From: Candidatus Desulfofervidus auxilii
GTDB taxonomy: Bacteria > Desulfobacterota > Desulfofervidia > Desulfofervidales > Desulfofervidaceae
Reading direction: 5' to 3'
Length of the DNA stretch: 64,000 nucleotides
Assembly (NCBI RefSeq): GCF_001577525.1
Contig: NZ_CP013015.1
Coordinates: 504,227-568,226, forward strand
In this document: positions 28,234 to 37,868 of the stretch, in pieces
Numbering within the stretch: position 1 is the first letter of the stretch
Layout: the number at the start of each line of letters is the position of its first letter
The notes under the pieces: generated by a model
The model's input: the letters and a program-made list of their open reading frames with translations, nothing else
Told to the model about the DNA's origin: nothing
The model's database searches: none
Program-made: the position numbers and the translations under genes

Positions 28234-29637
28234 ATGGTAAATAAACTTAAAACCCTTTTCTGCACAAGGCATTTTTTATTTCTCATAGGCTTAATTGCAG
28301 TTCTCTTGGGCTGTGCCCAGTTCAAAAAACAAGCAGGTTTTGAACAAGGAACGCTGGTAGTTTATTTGAATTCAAAGACCACTCCTACTTCACTTAATTT
28401 TACTTTAGAAGAAATATGGATAGAAGATGCGTTAGGCACAAAGACCGTTCTACCTATTCAGCAAAAAGAGATTAATACTTCTCTGCCTAGTCAAATTATC
28501 CTGGCCCGAGGCGAACTGAAAACAGGAGTTTACACTAAAATATGTTTTAAAATAACCAGGGCTATTTTACTAAAAAGGGGTGAGATATACCCCTTAAGAT
28601 TACTTAACCAAGGCGTGGTAAGCATTCCTATTACTTTAAGGATTTTTCCTCATAAGACTAATAACCTGTTTTTAAATTGGGCACCTGAAACTTCTATAAA
28701 AGCAGAGACATTCTCACCTGATATAAAAGTCCAGAAAGGAAAAACAGGCTTAAAAAAACTGTTGCTTTATGTGAGTAATTCTGGAGAAGATTATCTCTCA
28801 GTAATAGATAGAGGCTCTCATCAAGTAATTGATGCTATTACCGTAGGAAGTGCACCTAAAGGGATGACCCTTTCAAAAGATGGTAATTATCTTTATGTAG
28901 CTAATTACTTATCTAATAGTATTTCTATTATAGAAACCATGACTAACCGATTAATGGATACCATTGCCTTAAATATAGGTTTTGGCCCAAATGAGCTTAC
29001 CATACCCCCATTTAGCCGCATCCTTTATGTCACAGCCACAGACTCTAATGCTGTAATAGCCATTGATACCTTAACTAAAAGCATCCTTAAAAAAATAGAG
29101 GTAGGACAAAGGCCTATAGGCATTGCCAGTAGTGCTGATGGTCAATATGTCTATGTAGCCAATACCTTTTCTAATAACATTTCAGTAATTGAAACATACA
29201 ACAATAAAGTGGTTAATACCATAGGAGTGGGAGGAGAACCTAAATATATTAGTATTTACCAAAGATATATCGTTGTCTCTAATAGTCAATCAAATAATTT
29301 AATGTTTATTGATAGTCATTCACTAAAGGTAGTCTCTACTGCCTTTGTCCCCAGCCAACCAGGGAGGATTATTCCTGGATTAAGGGGTTGGGTTTATGTA
29401 GCAGGTCAACGTAGTAATGATATTTCCTTTGTTACTCCTATGCTCAATATAGCCCCTAGGAAGCTTTCTGTAGGTAAGCACCCATCTGGGATGACCTTAG
29501 ATAAAGATAGAAAGCTGCTTTATGTAGCTAACCTTAGAGATAATACAGTAAGTGTCCTAGATTTGATAAAGGAAGAGGAAATAGACAAGATAGAGGTAGG
29601 AGATAAACCCTACGACTTAGTCTTAGTGGGCGATTAA
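28234..29637 (+). CDS. beta-propeller lipoprotein (YncE/YVTN type) with DUF4382-like N-domain
   Basis: 467 residues with lipobox VLLGC, lipidated Cys27. Residues about 35-150 resemble a DUF4382-type beta domain (GELKTGVYTKICFKI, then a VPI-x-L segment). From about 170 a seven-bladed propeller is built of YVTN repeats: LLLYVSNSGEDYLSVID, YLYVANYLSNSISII, YVYVANTFSNNISVIE and LLYVANLRDNTVSVLD. It was probably exported to the outer membrane. It ends one base before the barrel gene, so the two are tightly coupled; a scaffold or docking role for the conduit is inference. Confidence 0.82.
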   Translation: MVNKLKTLFCTRHFLFLIGLIAVLLGCAQFKKQAGFEQGTLVVYLNSKTTPTSLNFTLEEIWIEDALGTKTVLPIQQKEINTSLPSQIILARGELKTGVYTKICFKITRAILLKRGEIYPLRLLNQGVVSIPITLRIFPHKTNNLFLNWAPETSIKAETFSPDIKVQKGKTGLKKLLLYVSNSGEDYLSVIDRGSHQVIDAITVGSAPKGMTLSKDGNYLYVANYLSNSISIIETMTNRLMDTIALNIGFGPNELTIPPFSRILYVTATDSNAVIAIDTLTKSILKKIEVGQRPIGIASSADGQYVYVANTFSNNISVIETYNNKVVNTIGVGGEPKYISIYQRYIVVSNSQSNNLMFIDSHSLKVVSTAFVPSQPGRIIPGLRGWVYVAGQRSNDISFVTPMLNIAPRKLSVGKHPSGMTLDKDRKLLYVANLRDNTVSVLDLIKEEEIDKIEVGDKPYDLVLVGD

Positions 29638-31710
29638 ATGAAGTATCTGAGTTTAGTAATGATTTTGTGTATTTTGCCTACTTGTGCTTTAGCACAAGAT
29701 TTAAGCGGCACAGCAGATATCTCTTATAATAAATCATGGGCAGAATCAGATGGAGAGAAAACTCAAACCTGGAGCCTCTTTCAGACCTATTATTTAAATT
29801 ATAGCTCTTATTTAACGCCTGCTCTTATGCCTAGTGTGGGTATTCGCTATAGTCGCAAGGATAGTGATATGCCTGACCAAGAGATAATCTATCCTTTTGT
29901 AAATTTGGGTTTGAACAATAAATATGTTTCTGGCAATCTCAGTTATAATTATATGAATGTGAAAACCGAAGATCAACCTAGTCTTACTAATTCTTTCTGG
30001 AGTGTGAATCTAACTAGCCAATTAGAAGAATGGCCCAAAATGAATTTTCAATATACACAATCCAGAGAATATGACGAAAAACATAAGATAAATAGCTCTT
30101 TTGAACATGAAATAGATACCAAATCTACTAGCCTTTTAAGTGGTGTCACATACCAATATAGTATTTTTGATATGATGTATAATTATATGAGAAGTACTTC
30201 TTTAGATTATTTAACAGAAACAGACACCAAAAGTAATAACCATATTGGACGTCTGGGAATACATAAGACCTTCTGGAAGAATCGGATTTCCTTTTCTGCA
30301 GATGGGGGTTATAATTATTATGATTCAACTACTACCATACCAGAAGCAGGAGAAATAGAACAAAAACGCCTAGCAAAAGACGGCTTTTATGGTGTAGATA
30401 GCTCTCCCGAACACAGTAGTTTATCCACTGCTACTAGCCTTATTGATGGAAATCAGGATGTTTCTGTGTTAACTGTGCAAGAATATATGAATGTAGGAGT
30501 GGATCTCTTTTATCCCCAGACAGTAGATACTATTTATATTTATACTAATAAAGATTATGTTTATGACCCTGCCATTCCTTCAGAAGTGGTAGAATGGGCA
30601 GTTTACTATAGCAATGAAGAGGAACAGCCAAGAACATGGACAATTATTACTAACAATGCCTCTTTTTCCTATGATGAAATATATCATCGTTTTGAAATCA
30701 GTTTTGCTGCTCAAGAGGCAAGATATTTTAAGGTAGTCCATTATCCAGGCACTACCAGTCCTTCCTTTCAAATAACAGAGATAGAAACATATGGACTTGA
30801 GTATGTAGAGCAAAAATCTAAATCTGTCTCTAAGACCTATACAGGAAATTGTAGTTTATCTATACGTCCTTTGGAAAAATGGACTACTGCTTATTATCTA
30901 TCTTATTATCGAACTGATACCTTCCCTGAAGCTAACCTGAATTATACCTTAAGCCATGGGGTAAGTATCATAGGTGACCTCTCCAAGTATTTTTTACTTA
31001 CTTTGAGCTATCAAAGAACACGCTCTCGCACTCTAGAAACTATTACTAAAGTAGAGGCTTATACATTCAATTGGCGTTCTAATCCTTTAGAAACCTTAGA
31101 CACCACCCTCACCTTAAGTCATACAGAAACAGAAGAAAATGAAGAATTGATTTCTAAAGTTAATACTCTGGTTTTTAACTCTATTTTTATGTTGTGGAAA
31201 GATATAGATGTAAATTGGAACTTTAATATATCACATGCTAAAAACGAGCGTATTCCTAAAACCAAGTCTTTATCTATTTATTCTGACCTTTATCTCAGGG
31301 CTTTATTGACTAAAACCCTTTCTTGGGATATAGGTTATGACCAAAGCTGGCAGCGGACTACTAATGAAGAAACTATTAAGACTACTTATACTAACATTTA
31401 TAGTACCTTGGTCTATACTCCTTCTTCTCGACTTTATGGAAGGATTTTTTTACAATACTCCGCTGCAGAAGAAGAAAATAGATTATTACATGAATATAGT
31501 GTAGGATGTTTTATCACTCCTAAGGTGCAGATAAATGCTACCAGCAGTTTTATAGAGGCAGACACAGACCAGATGACCCATAGTATTGATATTAACTGGG
31601 ATATAGCCAGGTGGGCCAGTTTTAGAATGGGATATAGTTATTCACATAGTAATAATGATACTACGGAAAAAAGTCATAATTTTTATTCCCGTTTTTCAGC
31701 AAGTTTTTAA
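29638..31710 (+). CDS. outer-membrane beta-barrel with discoidin-like insertion (putative electron conduit porin)
   Basis: 690 residues. The signal peptide (1-20) ends CALAQ-D. Amphipathic strands rich in Tyr/Ser/Thr fill about 25-245 and 395-690, and the chain ends RFSASF with the C-terminal Phe of outer-membrane barrels. Between about residues 255 and 390 lies a soluble beta-sandwich-like segment (VDTIYIYTNKDYVYDP, then ARYFKVVHYP and FQITEIETYG), which resembles an F5/8 type C (discoidin) fold. It starts directly after the propeller gene without a gap. Its place among cytochrome genes suggests the porin of an Oet-like conduit; that is inference. Confidence 0.78.
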   Translation: MKYLSLVMILCILPTCALAQDLSGTADISYNKSWAESDGEKTQTWSLFQTYYLNYSSYLTPALMPSVGIRYSRKDSDMPDQEIIYPFVNLGLNNKYVSGNLSYNYMNVKTEDQPSLTNSFWSVNLTSQLEEWPKMNFQYTQSREYDEKHKINSSFEHEIDTKSTSLLSGVTYQYSIFDMMYNYMRSTSLDYLTETDTKSNNHIGRLGIHKTFWKNRISFSADGGYNYYDSTTTIPEAGEIEQKRLAKDGFYGVDSSPEHSSLSTATSLIDGNQDVSVLTVQEYMNVGVDLFYPQTVDTIYIYTNKDYVYDPAIPSEVVEWAVYYSNEEEQPRTWTIITNNASFSYDEIYHRFEISFAAQEARYFKVVHYPGTTSPSFQITEIETYGLEYVEQKSKSVSKTYTGNCSLSIRPLEKWTTAYYLSYYRTDTFPEANLNYTLSHGVSIIGDLSKYFLLTLSYQRTRSRTLETITKVEAYTFNWRSNPLETLDTTLTLSHTETEENEELISKVNTLVFNSIFMLWKDIDVNWNFNISHAKNERIPKTKSLSIYSDLYLRALLTKTLSWDIGYDQSWQRTTNEETIKTTYTNIYSTLVYTPSSRLYGRIFLQYSAAEEENRLLHEYSVGCFITPKVQINATSSFIEADTDQMTHSIDINWDIARWASFRMGYSYSHSNNDTTEKSHNFYSRFSASF

Positions 31711-31720
31711 GGAGTGAGTT

Positions 31721-32269
31721 ATGAGAAAAATAGCAATTTTATTTATGTGGTTGTTTATTTTGGCCTGTGGTGGTTTGCGTTATTATGTAAATCCTGCAGC
31801 CGACCTTTCCTATATAAAAAGGGTAGCTATCTTACCTTTACACAATTTCAGTAGAGATAATCTGGCCCATGAAAAGATAAGAGATATTCTAGAAACAGAA
31901 CTTTTAAAACTTGGTGAGTTTGAGGTAGTGGATAGAGGAGAGGTAGATGCAGTTCTCAGAGAATTAAGAATCAGAGAACCTTCGGATATATCCCCTGCAA
32001 TGCTTAAAAAGCTTTCTCAGAGACTACATGCTCAAGCCTTTTTGACTGGCTCAGTGGATGAATATAGAACAGAACAATCAGGAGGAATTTCCTTACCCTT
32101 TGTGGCTGTTTCATTAAAATTAATAGATGGCAAATCAGCAAAAGTCCTCTGGCAGATAACCGCCAGCGAGAAAGGAGGTGGTGCTTTAACTAGGCTATTT
32201 GGAGTAGGAGAAAAAAGCCTTATTGAAGTAAGTCATATTTTGATAAGAAAATGTTTAAAAAAATTATAA
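31721..32269 (+). CDS. CsgG/LpoB-like lipoprotein (first of three)
   Basis: 182 residues with lipobox FILAC (Cys16). The fold signature is KRVAILPLHNFSRDN, then FEVVDRGEVDAVLRELR and AFLTGSVDEYR, as in CsgG, LpoB and GNA1162-type outer-membrane proteins. CsgG forms a secretion pore for curli subunits, while LpoB activates a penicillin-binding protein; which applies here is not known. It is preceded by AAGGAGTGAG and overlaps the next gene by 19 bases. Confidence 0.75.
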   Translation: MRKIAILFMWLFILACGGLRYYVNPAADLSYIKRVAILPLHNFSRDNLAHEKIRDILETELLKLGEFEVVDRGEVDAVLRELRIREPSDISPAMLKKLSQRLHAQAFLTGSVDEYRTEQSGGISLPFVAVSLKLIDGKSAKVLWQITASEKGGGALTRLFGVGEKSLIEVSHILIRKCLKKL

Positions 32270-33732
32270 TATTTATCATGATATTGAATTTGAGCAAATT
32301 ATGTCTTTCTGCAGAATTTAGAAGAATTGCTTTCTTTCCTTTAGAAAATATAAGTGGAATAACTGAAATTCCAGAAGATATCCCCGATCGCATTGCAGAA
32401 GGTCTTAATAAGAAGTATGGTTTTGAAGTAATTTTACCTGCCGACTTAAGGAATTTCCTCTTAAAAAATCGGATTAGAAGAGTGGGCTCAGTTACTGAAG
32501 CCCAGGTTAAGGGATTAAAAAGGGAATTTAAAGCAGATGTTGTGGTTATCACCTGGCTTGACCTCTATGAAAGGAGTGATAACCCTAAAATAGGGATGGG
32601 TATAAGATTAGTAGAAACAGAAACAGCTATGGTTGTTTGGAGTGATTACGTTTCACTTACTGGTGATGATTTTACTACCTGGCTGGGATTAGGTAAGATT
32701 ACCTCTATTGACCGCCTGATATCTAAAGCCTTAAAAAGATTAATTGATAATTTTCCTCCTTCTTTAAAAAAGGTTTCAACAGAAAAGGCATTATTTGCCC
32801 TAGAAAGATTTTCTTTATTTCCTTTAGCTGTTCAGGGTGGGGCTACTGTAAATACTTCTCTGCATATTGTCTCTCTTGTAGAATCTCCTGAAAAAGTCTT
32901 TCTTTTATTGGGAGGCAGAGAATGGCCACTTAAAAAAAGGCAAAATGGATGGTGGGAAGGAGAGATAGAATCACCACAAGAAGAAGGCCATTACTTTGCC
33001 AGGATAAAAATCCTCACTAAAGCAGGAATCTTACATTTTTTGGACACAGCAAGTTATTTAACCGTAGATAATACACCACCTAAGTTACGTTTATCATACG
33101 AAAATCTTACTTTTTCTCCTAACAGAGATGGTAGAAAAGACGCTTTAATAGTGTTTCCGAAGCTTTTGAGTCCAGAAGATATAAAACTATGGTATTTTTA
33201 TATTTACAATGAAAAGGGAGAAATAGTAAGGAGATTTGAGGGAAGTGGTGATCTACCACTTGGTCTGGCCTGGCATGGAGAAACGGATGAGTTTAGCCAA
33301 GTAGAAGAGGGCATTTATTATATTGAAGGCAAATGCCAGGATAAAGCAGGAAATATTGGGATTACCTCAAGAAAAAAGTGCACCGTGGATAACACTCCTC
33401 CAAAATTACATGTATTGATGGATGTAAAGGAAAGCAAAGCAAAATTTGATATAAAGTATGAAGATGTCTTACCCATAAGTCAATGGGAGCTGAGTATTAT
33501 AGATAAAGATGAAAACATTTATTATAATTTGAGAAAAGAAAATGAAGAAATTCCTTCTAAAATAGAAGTATCTTTACCTAAAAAGAAAGAACTTTTTTTC
33601 TTTATAGAGGCATTTGATATGGCTGGGAATAAAACAGAATACAAAACTCCATTAATTTCTAAAAAGGTGGTTGCGGGTGAGAAACCTAAAAAAAAGAAAA
33701 AGGCACCTACTGTATGGGATTATAATTTTTAA
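32251..33732 (+). CDS. CsgG-like protein with C-terminal Ig/FlgD-like domains (second of three)
   Basis: 493 residues. A signal peptide ends near LCLSAEF. Residues about 22-165 repeat the CsgG/LpoB-like signature (RRIAFFPLENISG, FKADVVVITWLDLYER). From about 260 to the end there are two beta-sandwich repeats with VDNTPPKL, a segment typical of FlgD-like or bacterial Ig-like domains (FSPNRDGRKDALIV). The C-terminus is lysine-rich. The last 56 bases overlap the third gene in another frame. Its function is unknown. Confidence 0.72.
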   Translation: MFKKIIIFIMILNLSKLCLSAEFRRIAFFPLENISGITEIPEDIPDRIAEGLNKKYGFEVILPADLRNFLLKNRIRRVGSVTEAQVKGLKREFKADVVVITWLDLYERSDNPKIGMGIRLVETETAMVVWSDYVSLTGDDFTTWLGLGKITSIDRLISKALKRLIDNFPPSLKKVSTEKALFALERFSLFPLAVQGGATVNTSLHIVSLVESPEKVFLLLGGREWPLKKRQNGWWEGEIESPQEEGHYFARIKILTKAGILHFLDTASYLTVDNTPPKLRLSYENLTFSPNRDGRKDALIVFPKLLSPEDIKLWYFYIYNEKGEIVRRFEGSGDLPLGLAWHGETDEFSQVEEGIYYIEGKCQDKAGNIGITSRKKCTVDNTPPKLHVLMDVKESKAKFDIKYEDVLPISQWELSIIDKDENIYYNLRKENEEIPSKIEVSLPKKKELFFFIEAFDMAGNKTEYKTPLISKKVVAGEKPKKKKKAPTVWDYNF

Positions 33733-34240
33733 TTTATTAATTTTTGGCTGTGCCTATCTGCCTTGCTACTTAGATAAAAAGGAGATGGCTAGAGTCAAAA
33801 AGGTGGCTATTTTCCCCTTTAGAAATCTTACCCAAAATCCCCATGCCCGAGAAATAGTAACCCAAATATTCTTGGCAGAATTAGGAAAAAGTGAGCGTTT
33901 TAAAGTAGAAGAGTTGGGTAATATTATTGATTTTATGGTAGAACAGAGGCTTAGAATAGGCACCAGTCTTGATAGACCCAGGTTGCGAGTTTTGAGGAAA
34001 AGATATAAGATTGATGCTGTGATTTTAGGAAGTATCTTAGATTTTGGTGAAAGAGGCGGTGTGCCTTATGTAAATCTGACAGCACGGATGGTGACCACTG
34101 ATACAGGTAAGATTATATGGAAGGCCTGTATTGAAAGAAATGGAGATGATTATATTAAGATTTTAGATATAGGAAAGATAAGGTCGTTAAATCAACTCGC
34201 GAGTATAGTAGTGGAAGAATTAATAAATAGTATGGGATAA
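33677..34240 (+). CDS. CsgG/LpoB-like lipoprotein (third of three)
   Basis: 187 residues from a GTG at 33677 with AGGTGG six bases ahead; a TTG two codons earlier overlaps that ribosome site and is less likely. The N-terminus is Lys/Arg-rich, then hydrophobic, ending in lipobox LIFGC (Cys25). The fold signature KKVAIFPFRNLTQN and IDAVILGSILDFGERG matches the other two. It overlaps the second gene by 56 bases, unusually long, meaning its signal peptide is encoded inside the neighbour's lysine-rich tail. Confidence 0.72.
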   Translation: MRNLKKRKRHLLYGIIIFNLLIFGCAYLPCYLDKKEMARVKKVAIFPFRNLTQNPHAREIVTQIFLAELGKSERFKVEELGNIIDFMVEQRLRIGTSLDRPRLRVLRKRYKIDAVILGSILDFGERGGVPYVNLTARMVTTDTGKIIWKACIERNGDDYIKILDIGKIRSLNQLASIVVEELINSMG

Positions 34241-34253
34241 TAAGGAGTGTGAA

Positions 34254-35918
34254 TTGAATTCAAAATTTTACAGTTTGCAATTTTCATTTTTTATCTTTAC
34301 TATACTGTTCTCTTTAGTCTTCTCATCTATGAGTTTGGCCTATTTAGCCAAAGTAAATGATGAAGTAATCACAGTTGAAGACTTTAAAAAAGCCCTTTCT
34401 AGCGCTCATAGATATGCTCCTTTAAGGAAAGATAAGGCCGGGAAACTGAGCAAAAAGATAATAAAAGAAACTCTGGATAATATGATTGAACATTATCTGC
34501 TGGCCCAAGAGGCTCAAAGACTTAATCTAGATAAAGAACCTGATTATCTTAAAAATTTAGAAGATTATAAAAAAGACTTAGCTACCAGAGCCTTTTGGCA
34601 AGAGGAATTTAAAAAAATTAAGATAAGCGATGAAGAAATTAAATCTTATTATCAAGAAAAAAATACAAAATGGCACTTTTCTCAAATCTTTACCAAGAGT
34701 GAAAAAAAGGCCCAAGAGGCCTTAAAACGACTTCGGGCAGGAGAACCATTTCCCAAGGTAGCCAGAGAACTTTCAGAAAGTCCCTATGCCTCAAGGGGAG
34801 GAGATTTAGGGTTTATACGTAAAGGACAAATGGTCAAAGAGTGGGAAAGGGTGGCCTTTTCGCTAAAACCAGGAGAATTTAGTGACATTATAAAGACTTC
34901 TCAAGGTTTTCATATTGTTAAGTTGGAAGAGATAAAATTGCCTGATATGAAAAATTTTGAACAGAGAAAAAAAAGTATTAGAAAGGAACTAACAAAGAAA
35001 AGAAGGAAAATTGTTGAAAAACAATGGGAAGATTCATTAAGGACAAAGGCAAACATAAAAATAAATCAAAAATTGCTCAAAGAAATAAAAGAAGACTTTA
35101 AAGGCAAAGATGAGGAAGTCATTGCCTGGGTAAATGGAGCACCTATTTATTTAAAGGAATTTCTCCCTACCTTTAAAAGAAAGCTGTGGGGATATAATGC
35201 TATGAAAAAGAGGTGGAATATAAAAATAGATTTAAATGAGGTAAAAAATGAAATACTAGATGGATTGATTAATCAAAAAGTTATTGAGCAAGAGGCAATA
35301 AAAAGGGATTATTTCAGCAAAAATCAAGAAATTAAAAAACAATTAGATAATTACAAAAGGATGCTTCTAATAGAAGAATTCAAACGTAAAATTATCGCTC
35401 CTCAAATTATATTGAGTGAAAAGGAACTAAAAGATTATTATGAAGAGCATAAACAGGCGTATCTCAGCCCAAACCAATACAATTTAAGATTAATCAGGGT
35501 GAATTCTAAAAAAGAGGCTCAGGAAATCCTGGAAGAATTAAAGGCAGGAGGGGATTTTGCCTTTCTGGCTAAAAAGAAATCAATTGCAGACTCAGCTAAA
35601 AAAGGAGGAGCCATCGGCTGGCATTCAGAAAATCGTTTACCATCAAAAATCAGAGAGGTAGTTAAGGAATTAAAACCCGGAGAATTTAGCCCTATTATAG
35701 AAGATGGAAGACATTATTCTATTGTGTTTCTTGAAGAAAAAAAAGAAGGAAAACCCATTCCCTTTGAAGAAGTAAAAGAAAAGGTAAAAAAACAATTGTG
35801 GCAACAAAAATTTAACACTCTGTTAAATAAATATCTGAAACAATTGAGAAAAGTTTCTGATATAAAACTTGACAAAAATACTTTAAACAGGTTAGAAGAA
35901 GAATTTGGGATAAAGTGA
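34254..35918 (+). CDS. periplasmic peptidyl-prolyl isomerase with two parvulin domains (PrsA/SurA-type)
   Basis: 554 residues. TTG start with AAGGAG seven bases before it. The signal peptide runs to about 29 (SLAYLAKV). The first SurA-like N-terminal region and parvulin domain (about 135-220) hold ASRGGDLGFIRKGQ and SQGFHIVKLEE; a second copy near 415-505 holds AKKGGAIGWHSENR and LKPGEFSPII. Isomerases of this type are common in gene clusters for extracellular multiheme cytochromes, where they probably help fold the barrel or the cytochromes. Its stop overlaps the next GTG start. Confidence 0.88.
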   Translation: MNSKFYSLQFSFFIFTILFSLVFSSMSLAYLAKVNDEVITVEDFKKALSSAHRYAPLRKDKAGKLSKKIIKETLDNMIEHYLLAQEAQRLNLDKEPDYLKNLEDYKKDLATRAFWQEEFKKIKISDEEIKSYYQEKNTKWHFSQIFTKSEKKAQEALKRLRAGEPFPKVARELSESPYASRGGDLGFIRKGQMVKEWERVAFSLKPGEFSDIIKTSQGFHIVKLEEIKLPDMKNFEQRKKSIRKELTKKRRKIVEKQWEDSLRTKANIKINQKLLKEIKEDFKGKDEEVIAWVNGAPIYLKEFLPTFKRKLWGYNAMKKRWNIKIDLNEVKNEILDGLINQKVIEQEAIKRDYFSKNQEIKKQLDNYKRMLLIEEFKRKIIAPQIILSEKELKDYYEEHKQAYLSPNQYNLRLIRVNSKKEAQEILEELKAGGDFAFLAKKKSIADSAKKGGAIGWHSENRLPSKIREVVKELKPGEFSPIIEDGRHYSIVFLEEKKEGKPIPFEEVKEKVKKQLWQQKFNTLLNKYLKQLRKVSDIKLDKNTLNRLEEEFGIK

Positions 35919-37837
35919 AAAAGCTATTTTTTATCATTTCATTTTTGGTAAGTTTGGGTATTTTATTTACCTGTGCTGGGCCTGAAAGGAGGCCTTTGGC
36001 CAGAAAGTCCTGTGTGGAATGTCACCAGAAAGAGCTCCAGAAATTTCTGGCTCTAAAGAAGGTCCACTCTCCTATCAAAGAGAAAAATTGTGAAGCCTGT
36101 CACCGTCCGCACGGACTTATTGGTGGTGTGTGTTTGAAACAAGGACTCCCTCAACTCTGTTTTTCTTGCCATCAGGAATTAAAGAAACTTAAAGCGGAAA
36201 ATAAACATCCACCATTTGAAAAAGGTAATTGCATCAAATGCCATAATCCCCATAGTGCAGATTATGATTTCTTTTTAAACAAAGGTCCTAAACTCACTTG
36301 TCTGGTCTGCCACAAGTCAGAAAAGTTTAACCAAAAATTTCTCCATTCACCAGCCGAAAATTGTCAGACTTGTCATGTTTCTCATGCGGGAAACTTAGCT
36401 TCCTTATTAAAAAAATCACCAGATAAAATTTGTCTTGACTGCCATAAAATAAAAGAAAGTGCCTTTGTTAGTGTTCATAATAACTATCCTGTAACAGGCA
36501 ATCATTGTCTTTCTTGCCATAGCCCTCATAGTGGTAAACAAAAGCACCTTTTTAGACTCTATGCCCACTCTTCTTTAAAGGATTGTGATAATTGCCATCC
36601 TGGCGCAAAGGCAGACCGTCCCTTTTCTTCAAAAAAGAAAGGCAATGATTTATGTTATAGTTGTCATGATAAAAACAAACCACCATTCAATGCTGCTCAT
36701 GTCCATTCTCCTTTAAAGGATAAAACTTGTACTACTTGTCATGCACCCCATGCTAGTGATTTTAAAAGAATCACTGTAAGTGCAGAAAAAGACCTATGTC
36801 TTAGCTGTCATCAGAAAATGCAGGAAAAATTTACTGCCCCATATATCCATAAGCCTGTTGCTCAAGGAGAATGCAGTGTGTGCCACAATCCTCACTCTGC
36901 TCCAGAAAAAAAGCTCCTTCTTACGCCCATTGCCGGACTTTGTTACCAATGTCATAAAAAGGAAGGGTTTACCAAACTTTATAGACATTCTCCTGCTGAA
37001 AAGGAAAATTGCCTTATTTGTCATAAGCCCCATGCTTCTTCACAAAAATGGAATTTAACCCAAGCTTTGCCTAAACTCTGTTATGAATGTCACAAAAAGA
37101 CTGAAAAAGAATTTCAAAGGGTAAATGTCCATACCCCTGCCCAAAGGGGAGAATGTTATAATTGCCATAATTCCCATTCTAGCTCTTATAAGTTTTTCTT
37201 TCCTGTTAGCCGAAAAAAACTTTGTTTTCATTGCCATAAAAAAATGAAAAAGGGGTTAACTATTCTTCATCCACCTTTTGAAAAAGGCGATTGTGAAAAA
37301 TGCCATGACCATCATGCCTCTGATAATTCCTATCAAATAATTCATCCAGGAGCTGAGGGATGTTATTCCTGTCATCCTTCTATAGAAAAAAGGGTAAAAG
37401 CTGAGAAATATATTCATAAGCCTTTAGTAAAGGGAAACTGCACAGCCTGTCACAACCCTCATGGAAGTAAGATTAAAGGGCAACTTTATAGACCTCTAAA
37501 AGGCCTTTGTCTCTCCTGTCATTCAGATATAATCAAGACTGCTAAAACGCAAGTATTTGTCCATAAGCCTATAGAAGAAGGAAATTGTGATAAATGTCAT
37601 ACTCCTCATTATGGTAAGCTTAATAACCTGCTTTTGACTTCAGGTGCTGGTATTTGTAAAGACTGCCACTCACTTAGCAATAAGGCTCTTAAAGAAAAAC
37701 ACTTAAATCGTTCATTAACCAATATGGATTGCACAAACTGTCATACTCCTCATAGTGCTACCTCAAAACCATTATTTCGGCGGGTTATGCATAAACCATT
37801 TAAAGAAGGCCGATGTAGGGATTGCCATGAAAGTTAA
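35915..37837 (+). CDS. 26-heme c-type cytochrome (paired CXXCH repeats), probable lipoprotein
   Basis: 640 residues with 26 CXXCH motifs spread over the whole chain. The pattern repeats: NCxxCHxPH-S, about 20 residues, LCxxCHKK, then H-x-P before the next pair. This is the doubled-CXXCH arrangement (Cytochrom_C_paired). The signal ends GILFTC with Cys20, an imperfect lipobox. GTG start at 35915, overlapping the isomerase stop (GTGA). Such long heme chains could span or leave the outer membrane; the protein probably relays electrons beyond the conduit. About one heme per 25 residues. Confidence 0.88.
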   Translation: MKKLFFIISFLVSLGILFTCAGPERRPLARKSCVECHQKELQKFLALKKVHSPIKEKNCEACHRPHGLIGGVCLKQGLPQLCFSCHQELKKLKAENKHPPFEKGNCIKCHNPHSADYDFFLNKGPKLTCLVCHKSEKFNQKFLHSPAENCQTCHVSHAGNLASLLKKSPDKICLDCHKIKESAFVSVHNNYPVTGNHCLSCHSPHSGKQKHLFRLYAHSSLKDCDNCHPGAKADRPFSSKKKGNDLCYSCHDKNKPPFNAAHVHSPLKDKTCTTCHAPHASDFKRITVSAEKDLCLSCHQKMQEKFTAPYIHKPVAQGECSVCHNPHSAPEKKLLLTPIAGLCYQCHKKEGFTKLYRHSPAEKENCLICHKPHASSQKWNLTQALPKLCYECHKKTEKEFQRVNVHTPAQRGECYNCHNSHSSSYKFFFPVSRKKLCFHCHKKMKKGLTILHPPFEKGDCEKCHDHHASDNSYQIIHPGAEGCYSCHPSIEKRVKAEKYIHKPLVKGNCTACHNPHGSKIKGQLYRPLKGLCLSCHSDIIKTAKTQVFVHKPIEEGNCDKCHTPHYGKLNNLLLTSGAGICKDCHSLSNKALKEKHLNRSLTNMDCTNCHTPHSATSKPLFRRVMHKPFKEGRCRDCHES

Positions 37838-37868
37838 AACAGGCAAAAGTTAGATGTTGAGAGGTAAA

